Assembly (NCBI GenBank): GCA_902786725.1
Contig: CADADP010000014.1
Span: 1-64,000, forward strand
Direction: 5' to 3'
From: an uncultured Bacteroidales bacterium
GTDB lineage: Bacteria > Bacteroidota > Bacteroidia > Bacteroidales > Muribaculaceae
DNA length: 64,000 bases
The position numbers and the translations under genes were made by a program. Below are positions 15,735 to 24,842 of this stretch, piece by piece (the stretch's first letter is position 1; the number at the start of each line of letters is the position of its first letter). Under the pieces are notes generated by a model, which saw only the letters and a program-made list of their open reading frames with translations, had not been told where the DNA came from and did no database searches.

Positions 15735-18113
15735 ATGAATAACAACGAGAACATAGCAAAGGTGTCGAAGATTAACAAGTCTGACGAGATGGTGAATTTC
15801 CGCGATGTGTGGAACATGTTCAAGCCCCGTTGGTACTGGTTTGTTCTGTCGGTTTTCGTAGCATTGTTGCTGGCGATGTATTACATCATGGTCACGCCAC
15901 CCACTTATGTCCGTTCGGCTTCGATTCTGATTGAGAATGATGAGAATAGCGGCTCTTCGAGTCTGATGAGTGACTTGGCCGACTTTGCGGGAGTGTCGGG
16001 GAACACCAACATGAACAACGAGATACTGTCGCTCAAGTCGCCGATACTTATGCGTAAAGTGGTGGAGAACTTGCGACTCGACGAGAACTATAGCGTGACT
16101 CGTCACATGCGTGTGAGCGACCTCTATAAGACATCACCAATAATTATCGCGGCTCAGGATGCTAAGGCCGATAGCTACGGATTTGACGTGCAGATAGGGA
16201 AGAACAAGCAATATACGCTAAAGAACTTTGTTTACGATGGTGAGGACTACAATAAAGACATCAACGGCAAATTCGGCACACCGGTAAAGACCCCGGTGGG
16301 TAAGCTGATTGTGTCGGCATCGGCATTATATACCGATGAATGCGAAGGTATGGTCATTCACTATGATAAGAGCGAGCCTCAGCGAGTGGCCGACAGCTAT
16401 GCTAACCGGTTGTCGTCGGAACTTGGAGCCGAGAAGTCGTCGATTGTGTTGCTGAAGATAAGCGACCAGTCGCCCAAGCGTGCCGAGGACGTGCTCAACG
16501 AGCTGATAAAGGTGTATAACAACAAGTGGGTGGATGATAAAAAGACGATGGCAATGAACACGTCCAGTTTTATCGACAACCGCCTAAACATACTTGAGGG
16601 CGAGCTGAGCAATGTGGATAGCGACATATCGTCGTTTAAGAGTGCCAATATGATACCTGATGTGCGCGACGCGGCAAATCTGGCGGTGCGCAGCTCTTAT
16701 GATAACCAGCGCGTGATAATGGACCTGAACAACAAGTTGATAACCGCGCAATATATCAAGAACGAGCTGAGCGCGACCGGTCTCACGCAGCCACTGCCGA
16801 GCAACACCGGAATAGACAATAGCGCCATCGAACAGCAGATACGTGAGTATAACAACATGGTGCTTGAGCGCAACAAATTGCTCAGTAGCAGTGGTGAAAA
16901 CAACCCGTTGGTGAAAGACCTTACCAGTTCGCTAATGTCGATGCAGGGTGCCATCAAGCAGACGGTGAACACCTATATATCATCCATTCAATCTCAGTTG
17001 TCGAATGTTAAGGGGCAGGAGAGTCGCACGAATGCCATGATATCATCTAATCCGTCGCAAGCCAAGAACTTGCTGTCGTTTGAACGCCAGCAGAAAGTGA
17101 AAGAGTCGCTTTATCTGTATCTGCTGCAAAAACGTGAGGAGAACGAGTTGTCGCAGGCATTTATCCCCTATAACACTCACACCATCAGCGAGCCTTCTGG
17201 GCCACGTAGCCCGTCGGCTCCGCGCCGTATGTATGTGCTGGCGGCGGCATTCCTGCTGGGATTGCTTGTGCCGGCGACGATTATCTATCTGAAGGAGGTG
17301 AGCAACACTAAGTTGCGTGGACGCAAGGATATGGAGAACATGAATGTTCCGTTCGTTGGTGAAATACCGCAAGCCGGCGAGAAGAAATCGCTATTGTCGC
17401 GTCAGAGTGCTCAGGAGCCGGAGCGTTACGAGATACTGGTTAAGCCCAAGAGCAAGAATGTGATAAACGAGGCTTTCAGAGTGGTTCGTACCAACCTGCA
17501 GTTTATGATAGGCCAGAACTACCACAAGGTGGTGATGCTGTCGTCGTTCAATCCCGGCAGCGGCAAGACATTTATCACGATGAATTTGGCCACGAGTTTC
17601 GCTATTGGCGACAAGCGCGTGATTGTGGTGGACTTGGACTTGCGCAAGGGGGCTCTGAGCAAGTATGTGAATTCGCCCACACGCGGAATTTCCAGTTACC
17701 TAACCAATCAGGTGAGCGACTGGCGTGAGATTGTGGTGCATAATGCCGACTACCCTAATCTGGATGTGATCCCGTCGGGGGTTATACCTCCCAACCCCAC
17801 AGAATTGCTGGTGAATGACAGCCGCATGGAGGCTCTGCTCACAACTCTTCGCGAGGAGTATGACTTGGTGCTTATCGACTGCCCGCCGGTGGAGATTGTG
17901 GCCGATACTGCTATCATCAGCAAATGGGTGGATATGTCGATATTCATTGTGCGCTCGGGCTTGCTGGAGCGTAGCATGCTACCGGTGATGGATAACTATT
18001 ACTCAGAGCGTAAGTTTAAGAATATGTGCGTGATACTCAACGGAACCGAGATGCTCAAGGGCTACGGCTACGGTTATGGCTACGGCTATGGCTACGGTTA
18101 CGGCGATGAGTGA
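15735..18113 (+). CDS. Wzc-like polysaccharide co-polymerase / tyrosine autokinase
   Basis: A 792-residue inner-membrane protein that controls chain length and export. There are two membrane segments, near residues 33-55 (WFVLSVFVALLLAMYYIMV) and 497-515 (YVLAAAFLLGLLVPATII), enclosing a periplasmic Wzz domain with coiled coil. The cytoplasmic BY-kinase domain has Walker A FNPGSGKTF near 607, Walker A' VVDLDLRKG near 634 and Walker B LVLIDCPP near 713. The tail is seven Gly-Tyr repeats then GDE (encoded at 18060-18107), supplying the tyrosine cluster that is autophosphorylated in this family. It pairs with the Wza-like lipoprotein upstream. Confidence 0.93.
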   Translation: MNNNENIAKVSKINKSDEMVNFRDVWNMFKPRWYWFVLSVFVALLLAMYYIMVTPPTYVRSASILIENDENSGSSSLMSDLADFAGVSGNTNMNNEILSLKSPILMRKVVENLRLDENYSVTRHMRVSDLYKTSPIIIAAQDAKADSYGFDVQIGKNKQYTLKNFVYDGEDYNKDINGKFGTPVKTPVGKLIVSASALYTDECEGMVIHYDKSEPQRVADSYANRLSSELGAEKSSIVLLKISDQSPKRAEDVLNELIKVYNNKWVDDKKTMAMNTSSFIDNRLNILEGELSNVDSDISSFKSANMIPDVRDAANLAVRSSYDNQRVIMDLNNKLITAQYIKNELSATGLTQPLPSNTGIDNSAIEQQIREYNNMVLERNKLLSSSGENNPLVKDLTSSLMSMQGAIKQTVNTYISSIQSQLSNVKGQESRTNAMISSNPSQAKNLLSFERQQKVKESLYLYLLQKREENELSQAFIPYNTHTISEPSGPRSPSAPRRMYVLAAAFLLGLLVPATIIYLKEVSNTKLRGRKDMENMNVPFVGEIPQAGEKKSLLSRQSAQEPERYEILVKPKSKNVINEAFRVVRTNLQFMIGQNYHKVVMLSSFNPGSGKTFITMNLATSFAIGDKRVIVVDLDLRKGALSKYVNSPTRGISSYLTNQVSDWREIVVHNADYPNLDVIPSGVIPPNPTELLVNDSRMEALLTTLREEYDLVLIDCPPVEIVADTAIISKWVDMSIFIVRSGLLERSMLPVMDNYYSERKFKNMCVILNGTEMLKGYGYGYGYGYGYGYGDE

Positions 18114-18159
18114 TAGAAACGCACAAACTAGATTCTAAGATAACAAGTAAACGCACGTT

Positions 18160-19482
18160 ATGTCGTCACGTTTCGAACGCATACGTCAGAGTTCGCTGTT
18201 TAAGGATTCGTTCTGGGCAATATTCGGCAACGCTATGGGTAAGGGCCTGTCGCTTGTGGCCGGAATTGTTGTGGCGCGCTACTTGGGCAAGGAACTGTTC
18301 GGGCAGTATGGTATGGTGAAGAATACCCTGCTGTTTGTGGGCGGTTTTGCGTCGTTCGGTCTGAAATATACAGCTACCAAATACATTGGCGAGAACATAG
18401 GCAAGCCACAGATGCAGAAATTGCTTTCGGGTATAATGCTGCGCCTGACCGTTTGGTTCTGCGCTGTGGTGTCGCTGCTGATATTCTTGTTTTCGCAGCA
18501 ACTGGCCGACCTCTTCGGCGCACATGAGTTGAGGATAGGTTTCCAATTGCTCGCAGGCTCGGTGTTTTTCAATGCCATCGCCACCACTCAGTTTGGCGTG
18601 CTGGCCGGTTACAAGCAGTTCAAGGCACTGTCGGATAACACTATCTGGACCGGTTTGGTGATATTTGTCACCAGTTTCCTGGGCGTGTATTACTTTGACT
18701 TCGTGGGCGCGCTAGTGTCGCTGATTATATCACAGATATTCAATGTGATTATAAATCAGATATCGATTAACAAGCAGGAACGCGAAGTTAAGGTGGACGA
18801 GGCCATGAAGCAGGGGAAAAGCAGGGAAATAATGCTCTTCTCATTGCCGGTGGCGTGTCAGGAGGTGCTGTGGACAGCAGTGTCGCAGATGTATATCTAT
18901 TTTGTGTCGCGCTATGCCGGATTTGGTGAATATGGAATCATCACGGTGGTGAGCCAGTGGAAGATGCTCATCCTGTTTATATCCGGAACGCTGAGGAATG
19001 TGACGCTGTCGCACTTGTCGTCGGTGAACAAGGATTTGAACAAGCAGAAGCGTATTCTGAAGGTGATGGTGAGCGTGAATGTGGTGCTGACAGTGGTGCC
19101 GCTGATAGTGGTGGCGCTGTTCAGCAACCTTGTGGTCTCGTTCTACGGGCCAACGTTCCAGGGAATGCGCAACGCGTTGCTGATAGGCATTGTGGGTGCT
19201 ATAGCCAACGGAATAGCCAGTCCGTTCATACAGGAGTTTATGTCGCTGGGCAAGAACTGGCTATGCCTGGTGCTCCAGACGTCGCGCGACGTGCTGGGGC
19301 TGGTGCTGGTGATATTGTTCCTGTCGCGTGGAATGTTGTTTGGCATGAACGCCAGCACGCTATGTGTGACCATAACCACTGTTTGCGCATTCATCTATGT
19401 GACGGCATTGCTGATAACGTTTGTGGTGATTTCGCGCCGTGAAGGTCGTGTGGCAGTGTTGGAGAAGAATGACGGCGCTTAA
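18160..19482 (+). CDS. Wzx-type polysaccharide flippase (first of two)
   Basis: A 440-residue polytopic membrane protein of the MOP superfamily with about 12 predicted hydrophobic helices. The N-terminal SFWAIFGNAMGKGLSLVAG and ARYLGKELFGQYG segments are typical of polysaccharide_synt repeat-unit translocases. It would flip undecaprenyl-linked repeat units across the inner membrane. It follows the Wzc-like gene by 46 bases. A second flippase-like gene lies at 24843-26294, so which one serves the main repeat unit is not clear. Confidence 0.85.
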   Translation: MSSRFERIRQSSLFKDSFWAIFGNAMGKGLSLVAGIVVARYLGKELFGQYGMVKNTLLFVGGFASFGLKYTATKYIGENIGKPQMQKLLSGIMLRLTVWFCAVVSLLIFLFSQQLADLFGAHELRIGFQLLAGSVFFNAIATTQFGVLAGYKQFKALSDNTIWTGLVIFVTSFLGVYYFDFVGALVSLIISQIFNVIINQISINKQEREVKVDEAMKQGKSREIMLFSLPVACQEVLWTAVSQMYIYFVSRYAGFGEYGIITVVSQWKMLILFISGTLRNVTLSHLSSVNKDLNKQKRILKVMVSVNVVLTVVPLIVVALFSNLVVSFYGPTFQGMRNALLIGIVGAIANGIASPFIQEFMSLGKNWLCLVLQTSRDVLGLVLVILFLSRGMLFGMNASTLCVTITTVCAFIYVTALLITFVVISRREGRVAVLEKNDGA

Positions 19483-19524
19483 TGACTAAGATGCAATAAT
19501 GAATAAAAAGAACAAAAAGTAACA

Positions 19525-20850
19525 ATGCCGATACTGATAAGGGTAATAATACTATTAGTCACGTTTATAGTGATTATGCTACTGGACGATGCCCGCACCA
19601 TAGGCAGTGTGGAGATGTGTCTTTACGCGTTATACTTGGCGTATGATATCTATGCGTCGAAGGCAATTCGCTTGAGTCAGGTGTGGGTGTTGGCGTTTGT
19701 GTATATAATCCTGTCGGACGTGATACTGACCAATCCCATCGACTTGTGGTCAACCCGATATATGATAGCGGCTAATAATATGGTTTTGCTTGCGTATCTG
19801 TTTACGAAAAGTAAAATCAGAGTGAACACCGAAAAACTTCAGTGGAACTTTAAGATTGCCAACCCCAAAACGGTGAAGGTGTTTCTATTTGTTTGCTATG
19901 CTCTCTATATAGGTGTATTTGCCAGCGAGGCGATGCGTGCGTTTCAGAGTGGCCGCATAGATGATGCCACAGTGCGCGAGGTACGTAGCGGGTGGGAGAT
20001 ATTAGCCCCGATAGTGTATTCGCTTGGCTTGTTGTTGCCGGCAATGATTGTGTTCTTCTATAAGAATGTGGAAGAGAAGTATGCCAATCTGAAAGCGACC
20101 TTGCTATCGATGCCGGTGTTTATAATCCTGTTTATGCTCGGCTCGCGTTTCCCGCTGCTATTCTCGCTGCTGGCGTTCCTGATTTGCGGTGAATACGTGA
20201 ATATCTACAATATCTCGCGCAAGCAGATGATGACTGTGCTTGTGGGAGGAATATTGCTGGTGAGTGTAACCTCGATGATGAAGGAAATACGCGTGTATGG
20301 CGTGGGCAATGAGCGCCATCACACGTCGCTTGTTCAGAAGCAGGAGGAAATAGTGCTTGTAAAGGTGGCAGAGAAGATGTCGCCTGAGGGCATAATAAAG
20401 ATGATGAACTTGAGCCACACGTATTTCAAGAATAATGATTACACGATGGGTAGTTCGTCGTTGTTCCTGTTCTACTTCTGGGTGCCCCGATTCTTGTGGC
20501 CCGATAAGCCTGCTATGCTTGGCTACTGGTTGCCGCGTAAGGTTCAGCATAATCTGGGCTTGTGGCATAGTGCCTCGTTTGGGTTTCCGGGAGAGTTTTA
20601 TGCCGACTTCGGGATATATTCGCTACTGGTAACCATCTTGTTCGGAATACTTCTTAAGAAACTGGATTGTTTTGTATTATCAAATTTAATTTATAACCGG
20701 CCAAAGCGGATACTTGCGGCTATGATATTCCCGTATGTGTTCTTCTTTGTCCGCTCACCGATAACCGCAACGATGACATTGATGAGTATAATGATATATA
20801 TATGTATATGTATATATATATATCAAGGTTTTACGTACTTTATACGTTAA
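19525..20850 (+). CDS. Wzy-like oligosaccharide repeat-unit polymerase (candidate 1)
   Basis: A 441-residue polytopic membrane protein with about a dozen hydrophobic segments. The large loop and late motif FWVPRFLWPDKPAMLGYWLP...FGFPGEFYADFGIYSLL match the O-antigen polymerase group. It would join flipped repeat units in the periplasm. The 3' end contains a 30-base TA-rich tract (20794-20823) encoding IYICICIYIY, so its length may vary by slippage. It lies between the first flippase and a second ligase/polymerase-like gene. Confidence 0.75.
   Translation: MPILIRVIILLVTFIVIMLLDDARTIGSVEMCLYALYLAYDIYASKAIRLSQVWVLAFVYIILSDVILTNPIDLWSTRYMIAANNMVLLAYLFTKSKIRVNTEKLQWNFKIANPKTVKVFLFVCYALYIGVFASEAMRAFQSGRIDDATVREVRSGWEILAPIVYSLGLLLPAMIVFFYKNVEEKYANLKATLLSMPVFIILFMLGSRFPLLFSLLAFLICGEYVNIYNISRKQMMTVLVGGILLVSVTSMMKEIRVYGVGNERHHTSLVQKQEEIVLVKVAEKMSPEGIIKMMNLSHTYFKNNDYTMGSSSLFLFYFWVPRFLWPDKPAMLGYWLPRKVQHNLGLWHSASFGFPGEFYADFGIYSLLVTILFGILLKKLDCFVLSNLIYNRPKRILAAMIFPYVFFFVRSPITATMTLMSIMIYICICIYIYQGFTYFIR
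20794..20823 (+). repeat. TA dinucleotide-rich tract in the 3' end of a polymerase gene
   Basis: About 30 bases of alternating A and T interrupted only by two G residues, encoding the last membrane helix. Changes in repeat number would shift the frame of the final ten or so codons. Confidence 0.75.
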
Positions 20851-20978
20851 GATCGAAGAAGAGGGGCCGCCCGGCTGAGGACTGTGATTTCGGGCGAGCT
20901 TCTCTATGCTTGTTATCGAATCTTTCGTGCAATTATGCCATTATGGCGTGAGAGCGACGGTGAGGAAAGTAAGCAAAG

Positions 20979-22178
20979 ATGAAATCAGAGGCTCGCAATA
21001 AATTCATAGATATTGTGGTGAACGTGACACTGCTGGTGCTACTGTTCTTGCCACAATCGAACATACAATATGTGTTCTTCGTAGGGGTGATGGCCACGTG
21101 TGTGGCGTCGAATTTCAGGTCGGTAAGAATCGATTGGCTAAAGGCGGCGATAGTGTTGTCGCTCTTGGTAACATTCCTGATTAACGCCGCAACCAATGCC
21201 GAGGGTTACGGGATGTCGGCCAAGTCGGTGGTGCGCTGCGTGATGATAATGCTGATGCTGGTGTTTTTCCCGTTTTTGAAAGCGCACAAGATATATCCGG
21301 CAACCATATATGTCGCGATTATCTATCTGCTGTTCTCACAGTTGTGCTACTTTTTCCAGCTGACTCCGTTCTGGATGTACTACGACAGTGTGTATCCGTA
21401 TAACGGAGATATATACATCTACACGTCGACCTACCTGTCGAAGCAATATATGAATTTCATGGTGCGCTTTGGCGGACTTTACCATAATCCCAATCAGTGT
21501 GCCCGCGCTTACACTTTCTTGCTGGCCATACTGCTGATAGAATGGAAGTCGCTCGGCGCTAACACGTGGAAGAAAGTGATGCTTGTAATGCTTTTCTTCG
21601 GAGTGCTACTTACCGGTAGCCGCACGGGCTTGCTGGCATTCCTTGTGATGAACGCTTACTATTACTACAAGAACAACGACTCGGTCAATAAGGTCAGAAA
21701 TGTGACTGTTATGGCCTTAGTGGGACTGGTAATCTTGTATTTCTATAGCAATATTGAGATTCGCTCTGTGAAACTCTCGGAAGGAATGGATGACAGTTTC
21801 GGGTCGAAGATAGGATTCTTAATGGATTATTTGCATGATGAGACGTCGTGGCTCTATGTGCTCTTCGGCCACTTCAATATGGACTTGAATAATGTGGCGC
21901 ATTACATACCCTTTGGGACGATGGACGCGGAATGGGGCTTTGCGGTGTTTGCCTACGGGGTAGTGTTCTTTGTGCTACTGCTAATATACTACGTGAAGGT
22001 GGCAATGAATTTCCGCGGAAAATACGCGATGCTGAATTTCTGCCTTATATGGGCAGTGTCGGCGACAATACTGTTTTCGTTCAGCGCATCCATGGTGTTC
22101 CTGTTCATCTTGTCGATTTATTTCAATAACATGAGAGCAGAACAAGGCAGATTATTAAAAGAAACTAAAGAGATTTAA
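20979..22178 (+). CDS. O-antigen ligase/polymerase family membrane protein (candidate 2)
   Basis: A 399-residue protein with about ten hydrophobic helices. A conserved-looking RFGGLYHNPNQCARAYTFLLAI segment near residue 160 and LLTGSRTGLLAFLV near 207 are typical of the Wzy_C / O-antigen ligase family (WaaL, Wzy). The GSRTG motif is the best family marker. Sequence alone does not separate a ligase from a polymerase. A 128-base gap precedes it, in which only a short GC-rich dyad is seen. It ends 11 bases before the acetyltransferase gene. Confidence 0.75.
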   Translation: MKSEARNKFIDIVVNVTLLVLLFLPQSNIQYVFFVGVMATCVASNFRSVRIDWLKAAIVLSLLVTFLINAATNAEGYGMSAKSVVRCVMIMLMLVFFPFLKAHKIYPATIYVAIIYLLFSQLCYFFQLTPFWMYYDSVYPYNGDIYIYTSTYLSKQYMNFMVRFGGLYHNPNQCARAYTFLLAILLIEWKSLGANTWKKVMLVMLFFGVLLTGSRTGLLAFLVMNAYYYYKNNDSVNKVRNVTVMALVGLVILYFYSNIEIRSVKLSEGMDDSFGSKIGFLMDYLHDETSWLYVLFGHFNMDLNNVAHYIPFGTMDAEWGFAVFAYGVVFFVLLLIYYVKVAMNFRGKYAMLNFCLIWAVSATILFSFSASMVFLFILSIYFNNMRAEQGRLLKETKEI

Positions 22179-22189
22179 CTGAAAAAAAT

Positions 22190-23161
22190 ATGGAATTAGA
22201 ATTAAGATTGTGGAAATACGGTGAAGATGACCATTACATAGAGTCGTTTCTGACAGTGCGCTCTGAAGCACACAAGGAAGAGAGAAAGGACTCAGAGTGG
22301 TTTCACTGGAAATTTGAGAAAAGTCCATACGGAAAATCAATAATGGCGATGGCGTTTGATGGCGAAGTCGTGGCCGGGTGCGTAGCTCTGGGAATGGGTC
22401 GATTCACATATAAGGGCAAGGAGTACAAGTGCGCCTTGTCGTACGATACGTTTGTGAACAAGGCATATCAAGGGCACGGCCTGTTCAAGAAGCTGATTAA
22501 ACTTGCCGAAGAGGAGGCAAAGCGCCAGCAGGTGGAAATGTTGTATAATTTTCCTAATACACAGAGCATTACCGGTTTCCGTCATATGGGCTGGACCTAC
22601 AGGGCCGGTGAGAGTATCTACAAGATACGGCCGGTTAACTGGTGCAAGATACTGCTTAATGCCAAGAGTTTGAGGCATTCGTTCGTGGCAAACGGGTCGA
22701 ATCTGGAGCAACTGAAGTCCGAGGAGATAATGGGTAGTGATTTCCCCGGTACATCGGAAAGCAACTGCGTAAAAATGGAGTGGTACTCCGACTATCTGAA
22801 GTGGCGTTTCTTCACATATCCCAATGCAGAGTATTACGTTCTGAGCGATGAGGCGCTATTCGGCATAGCCCGAGTGGGTAAGCGCGGAAATCTGAAGGAG
22901 GCGCAGGTTCTTTTGGTACAGTCGCGCATGAGCGAGTCGGTGACTAAGACCGATTACAAGAAATTCATAAAAGCCCTTAAGAAAGCCGTTTCGCCTGATT
23001 TTATCGGTGTGAGTGTGTCGAAGAGCAGCGAATTGTACCCTTTCCTGTGCGGTTACGTGAAAGTACCCAACAGGAGTAACTTCACATATAAGATATTAGG
23101 AGAGGATGTGTCGCCTGATTGCGATTTTGCCCTGAATTCCATTGATTACCATACATATTAA
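22190..23161 (+). CDS. GNAT-family acetyltransferase, polysaccharide-associated
   Basis: A 323-residue protein whose first half is a GNAT fold: VVAGCVALGMGRFTYKGKEYKCALSYDTFV strands, then NKAYQGHGLFKKLIKLAEEEAKR, the acetyl-CoA pyrophosphate loop (QGHGL) and helix, near residues 92-115. The second half is less conserved. Proteins of this layout are common in Bacteroidales capsule clusters and are thought to acylate a sugar amine or hydroxyl. The acceptor is unknown. It is 6 bases upstream of the deacetylase gene, which suggests linked modification steps. Confidence 0.7.
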   Translation: MELELRLWKYGEDDHYIESFLTVRSEAHKEERKDSEWFHWKFEKSPYGKSIMAMAFDGEVVAGCVALGMGRFTYKGKEYKCALSYDTFVNKAYQGHGLFKKLIKLAEEEAKRQQVEMLYNFPNTQSITGFRHMGWTYRAGESIYKIRPVNWCKILLNAKSLRHSFVANGSNLEQLKSEEIMGSDFPGTSESNCVKMEWYSDYLKWRFFTYPNAEYYVLSDEALFGIARVGKRGNLKEAQVLLVQSRMSESVTKTDYKKFIKALKKAVSPDFIGVSVSKSSELYPFLCGYVKVPNRSNFTYKILGEDVSPDCDFALNSIDYHTY

Positions 23162-23167
23162 TACTTC

Positions 23168-23896
23168 ATGAAGCATTTAATAAAGTCAGTTATATATTTC
23201 ATCGGGAGTCTGCTGAGCAAAAGCAAAAGGAGCAAGATACTGTATTATCACGATGTGACGCCGGAGCATGGCGAGGCCTATACCGACATGTCCACGCCGT
23301 TCGAATTGTTCGCGGCTCATGTGGCGCAGGTGAAGCGTGCCGGCTTTGAGATAGTGCCGCGCATAGAGTCGGTGCATGGGCAGGTGCTAATAGCGTTCGA
23401 CGACGGTTTTCGCGGTGTGTATGAGAACCGTGCGCGATTTGTGGAGTGGGGTGTGAAACCCACGATATTTCTGGCCACAACGCTGGTGGGTAAACCGGGC
23501 TACATGACTGCCGATGAGATTCGAGAGTTGCAGGAGCAGGGATTTGTGTTCCAGTGCCATACCGTGTCGCATACCAATCTGCAGAAGTTTGGCGCCGAAG
23601 AGCTTCGGCACCAACTTGTTGACTCCAAGCGTGAACTGGAACAGATGCTGGGCCGAGAGGTGGATGAAATCTGCTTTCCGCAGGGCTACTATAGCGACAC
23701 AGTGGTGGAGGCGTGCCGCAAGGCGGGTTACAAAAAAATGTACACCAGCGTGCCCGGCGACTACGAGCCGGATAGCGACCTGGTGTGCCGCAACTTGTGC
23801 CAGTTTGAGCCGATGAGCCGGTTTAAACTGATACTTAAAGGTGGCATGAATCTGCTCAGAGGCCACTATTTAAAGCGACATTATAAGAATATATAG
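23168..23896 (+). CDS. Polysaccharide deacetylase family protein (NodB homology)
   Basis: A 242-residue protein with a carbohydrate esterase 4 fold. Motif 1 is [10 protein letters not shown] near residue 75, giving the catalytic and metal-binding Asp pair. Motif 2 is the [10 protein letters not shown] histidine segment near 130 (usually SHTxxH). Motif 3 is [15 protein letters not shown] near 175. A short N-terminal hydrophobic stretch may anchor it to the membrane. It would remove N- or O-acetyl groups from a polysaccharide or lipid-linked sugar. Small capsule-locus members of this family are not characterised in detail. Confidence 0.82.
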   Translation: MKHLIKSVIYFIGSLLSKSKRSKILYYHDVTPEHGEAYTDMSTPFELFAAHVAQVKRAGFEIVPRIESVHGQVLIAFDDGFRGVYENRARFVEWGVKPTIFLATTLVGKPGYMTADEIRELQEQGFVFQCHTVSHTNLQKFGAEELRHQLVDSKRELEQMLGREVDEICFPQGYYSDTVVEACRKAGYKKMYTSVPGDYEPDSDLVCRNLCQFEPMSRFKLILKGGMNLLRGHYLKRHYKNI

Positions 23897-23907
23897 AATC
23901 AAGAAGT

Positions 23908-24792
23908 ATGAAAGGAATAGTGCTGGCAGGCGGTTCGGGAACGCGTTTGTATCCCATTACCAAAGGCGTGAGCAAGCAGTTGCTACCCATCTACAACAAG
24001 CCGATGATTTATTATCCCATATCGGTGCTGATGCTGGGAGGAATACGTGAAATACTGGTGATATCCACTCCCGACGACATTGATGGCTTCAAGCGACTGC
24101 TGGGCGACGGCTCGGACTACGGCTTGCATTTGGAATATGCTGTACAACCCTCGCCCGACGGATTGGCTCAGGCATTTATCATAGGTCGCGATTTCATAGG
24201 CGATGATTCGGTGTGCCTTGTGCTTGGCGACAACATCTTCTACGGCTCGGGCTTAACGCCTATAATCCGTGGTGCCATTGAGAATGTGACCAAGCGTGAT
24301 ATTGCCACTGTGTTTGGCTACTGGGTGGCTGATCCGGAGCGCTATGGCGTGGCCGAATTCGACGATGCCGGGAACTGTGTGTCGATAGAGGAGAAGCCTA
24401 AGAATCCTAAGTCGAACTACGCTGTGGTGGGACTGTATGTGTATCCCAACGATGTTGTGCGTATCGCTGCCGACGTTAAGCCTTCAGAGCGTGGCGAACT
24501 GGAAATTACCAGCGTGAACCAGGAATATCTGCGTCAAGGTCGGCTCATGGTGAAACCATTCGGGCGCGGCATGGCATGGTTAGATACGGGTACGCACGAT
24601 TCGCTTGCCGATGCGTCGATGTTCGTGGAGGTTATAGAGAAACGGCAGGGGTTGATGGTAGCCTGCCTAGAAACCATCGCGCATCGCAACGGCTGGCTGA
24701 CGAAGGCCGACTTGCTGCGCATAGCCGAGCCGATGAAGAAGAATGACTACGGGAAATATCTGATACGCTATGCCAATGCAATTAATGAGTGA
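23908..24792 (+). CDS. rfbA: Glucose-1-phosphate thymidylyltransferase
   Basis: A 294-residue nucleotidyltransferase that makes dTDP-glucose from glucose-1-phosphate and dTTP, the entry to dTDP-6-deoxy sugars. The N-terminal signature [30 protein letters not shown] near residue 109, and [16 protein letters not shown] near 162 are diagnostic. The length is normal. rfbB, rfbC and rfbD are not adjacent and do not occur in this window. The nearby VioA-like aminotransferase (26281) suggests the product feeds a dTDP-4-amino sugar rather than rhamnose. Confidence 0.95.
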   Translation: MKGIVLAGGSGTRLYPITKGVSKQLLPIYNKPMIYYPISVLMLGGIREILVISTPDDIDGFKRLLGDGSDYGLHLEYAVQPSPDGLAQAFIIGRDFIGDDSVCLVLGDNIFYGSGLTPIIRGAIENVTKRDIATVFGYWVADPERYGVAEFDDAGNCVSIEEKPKNPKSNYAVVGLYVYPNDVVRIAADVKPSERGELEITSVNQEYLRQGRLMVKPFGRGMAWLDTGTHDSLADASMFVEVIEKRQGLMVACLETIAHRNGWLTKADLLRIAEPMKKNDYGKYLIRYANAINE

Positions 24793-24842
24793 AATAGAGC
24801 GAGTATGAAGAAAAGAGAAAAGAGAAAAGAGAATATAGCACT

